A program made the position numbers and the translations under genes. This document shows, in pieces, positions 7,354 through 8,245 of a stretch of DNA of 8,245 nt. Each line of letters opens with the position of its first letter. The stretch's first letter is position 1. The notes below the pieces were generated by a model that saw only the letters and a list, made by a program, of their open reading frames with translations, did not search any database and was not told where the DNA came from. This DNA comes from Bacteroidia bacterium (GTDB lineage Bacteria > Bacteroidota > Bacteroidia > Bacteroidales > UBA12481), in NCBI GenBank assembly GCA_026391235.1, contig JAPLDV010000283.1, positions 1 through 8,245 on the forward strand, written 5' to 3'.

Positions 7354-8245
7354 TTAAACGGTATAAGGCCTTCTTAATTCCCTGACAAACAGTTTATTGG
7401 CCTCCGGGTCACCTACAACTTCCCCTTGTACAGGGTTCCAGGTCACCTTGCGTCCGGCACGTATGGTGATATCGCCCAGGTGGCTGATGGTATCAGAGAG
7501 GATGGCTTCATCGAGCGGACAGAGCTCACGGGTTTTGCCTTTGATTACATCGATAAATGCCTGGCCCATTGAATTGTTTTCACTTTGGATGTACCGGCCG
7601 CTTTTCGGAAAATTATTCAGTTTCTGGTGGATCCCGGGGATATCCGACGATGCAGAACTCCGGCTGAGAGATACCCACCCTTTGGTGCCGAAGAAAGTGG
7701 TACCGTCCCCGTCTTTATTTTCGCCTGATTTCAGTGCGCCGGCTGAGGCCAGGTCATCGCTGACAAAATGGACCCCGAATCCATTCTGATAGTTGCACAA
7801 CACATCCCACGACATGATATTGTTGTACAGTCCGCCCGTCCAGTATTTTCCGGTTCCTTCGCAGGTATAGGTGCCGTTCACTTTATCCTTCGCGATCCAT
7901 ACCAGGATGTCCAGCGGATGCGCGCCCCATCCTGCCAGGAACCCGATGCTGTAATCATTTGTATACCACGATCCTACATTTGTCACGCGCTCAGGGCAGT
8001 ACGGACGGACAGGCGCCGGCCCGCTCCACCGTTCGTATTCAAAATCGGCCGGAACGGGTACTTCCGTGCAAACCGGATTTTGCCCGCCGCCGCCGCCGGG
8101 CGCCCACACATCGGCCCGGATGAGATCGCCGATTGCTCCTTCCTTGATCAGGTCATGAGCCAGTTGCATGTGCGGCGAGGTACGCTGCTGGGTGCCGTAA
8201 TGAAACCTGACATCATGTTTGGCAACCTCTTTTTTGAGTGTCATG
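7354..8245 (-). CDS. Gfo/Idh/MocA-family oxidoreductase, 5' end beyond window
   Basis: NAD(P)-dependent dehydrogenase-like protein acting on a sugar, sugar derivative or glycoside; the exact substrate is unknown. The frame is open to the window edge, and the Met at 8244 is probably internal: the Rossmann GxGxxG start and the EKP motif that should come first are absent, leaving about 296 C-terminal residues. Visible parts, numbered from that Met, are FHYGTQQRTS (14-23) from the end of the nucleotide-binding domain, PVPADFEYERWSGPAP (64-79), the GWGAHPLDIL segment (105-114) with the conserved HxxD, a FFGTKGWV segment near 185, and the ending WNPVQGEVVGDPEANKL. The tail resembles oxidoreductases common in Bacteroidota and Planctomycetota polysaccharide loci, many of which carry a Tat signal. 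That part lies outside the window, so location cannot be judged. A GGC repeat encodes a five-glycine run at about 50-54. Confidence 0.9.
   Translation of the reverse strand, partial: MTLKKEVAKHDVRFHYGTQQRTSPHMQLAHDLIKEGAIGDLIRADVWAPGGGGGQNPVCTEVPVPADFEYERWSGPAPVRPYCPERVTNVGSWYTNDYSIGFLAGWGAHPLDILVWIAKDKVNGTYTCEGTGKYWTGGLYNNIMSWDVLCNYQNGFGVHFVSDDLASAGALKSGENKDGDGTTFFGTKGWVSLSRSSASSDIPGIHQKLNNFPKSGRYIQSENNSMGQAFIDVIKGKTRELCPLDEAILSDTISHLGDITIRAGRKVTWNPVQGEVVGDPEANKLFVRELRRPYTV

Noticed and set aside
8086..8102. GGC microsatellite at the right edge as a phase-variation tract
   Set aside because: It is a trinucleotide run encoding glycines inside a coding region, so length changes would keep the frame. 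Four or five units are too few to suggest phase variation.

Overview
The window looks like part of a carbohydrate-degradation locus from a member of the Bacteroidota. This rests on four things: the protein types (a GH32 enzyme with the N-terminal extension typical of Bacteroidota, a xylosidase-type GH3, and a lipoprotein GH106-like enzyme), the lack of clear Shine-Dalgarno sequences before the starts, the middling base composition judged by eye, and a hairpin-forming intergenic repeat of a kind I recall from such genomes. No rRNA, tRNA, CRISPR array, insertion sequence or integrase is visible. Species cannot be told from this sequence.

All six genes lie on the minus strand, so they are transcribed from the right edge to the left edge. 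In transcription order: (1) the 3' part of a Gfo/Idh/MocA oxidoreductase gene, cut by the window edge (7354-8245); (2) an exported GH32 beta-fructosidase (5652-7238); (3) an exported GH3 beta-xylosidase/beta-glucosidase (3428-5638), 13 bases after GH32; (4) an L-rhamnose mutarotase, rhaM (3088-3420), 7 bases after GH3; (5) a uroporphyrinogen-decarboxylase-superfamily protein (2169-3086), one base after rhaM and apparently missing its N-terminus; (6) a large lipoprotein related to GH106 alpha-L-rhamnosidases (1-2010), cut at the left edge. GH32 through the URO-D-like gene is packed tightly enough to be one operon. A 115-base spacer precedes GH32. A 158-base spacer holding a large imperfect palindrome precedes the GH106-like gene.

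Taken together (inference), the exported hydrolases would release fructose, xylose or glucose, and rhamnose from a mixed glycan or glycoside. RhaM would interconvert the rhamnose anomers before catabolism, and the oxidoreductase would act on a released sugar or glycoside. No SusC/SusD pair, transporter, regulator or later rhamnose-catabolic gene is inside the window, so the substrate stays open. The least ordinary spots are the rhaM/URO-D junction, where both protein ends look abnormal, the URO-D-like active-site motif, and the ten-base-periodic palindrome at 2061-2160.
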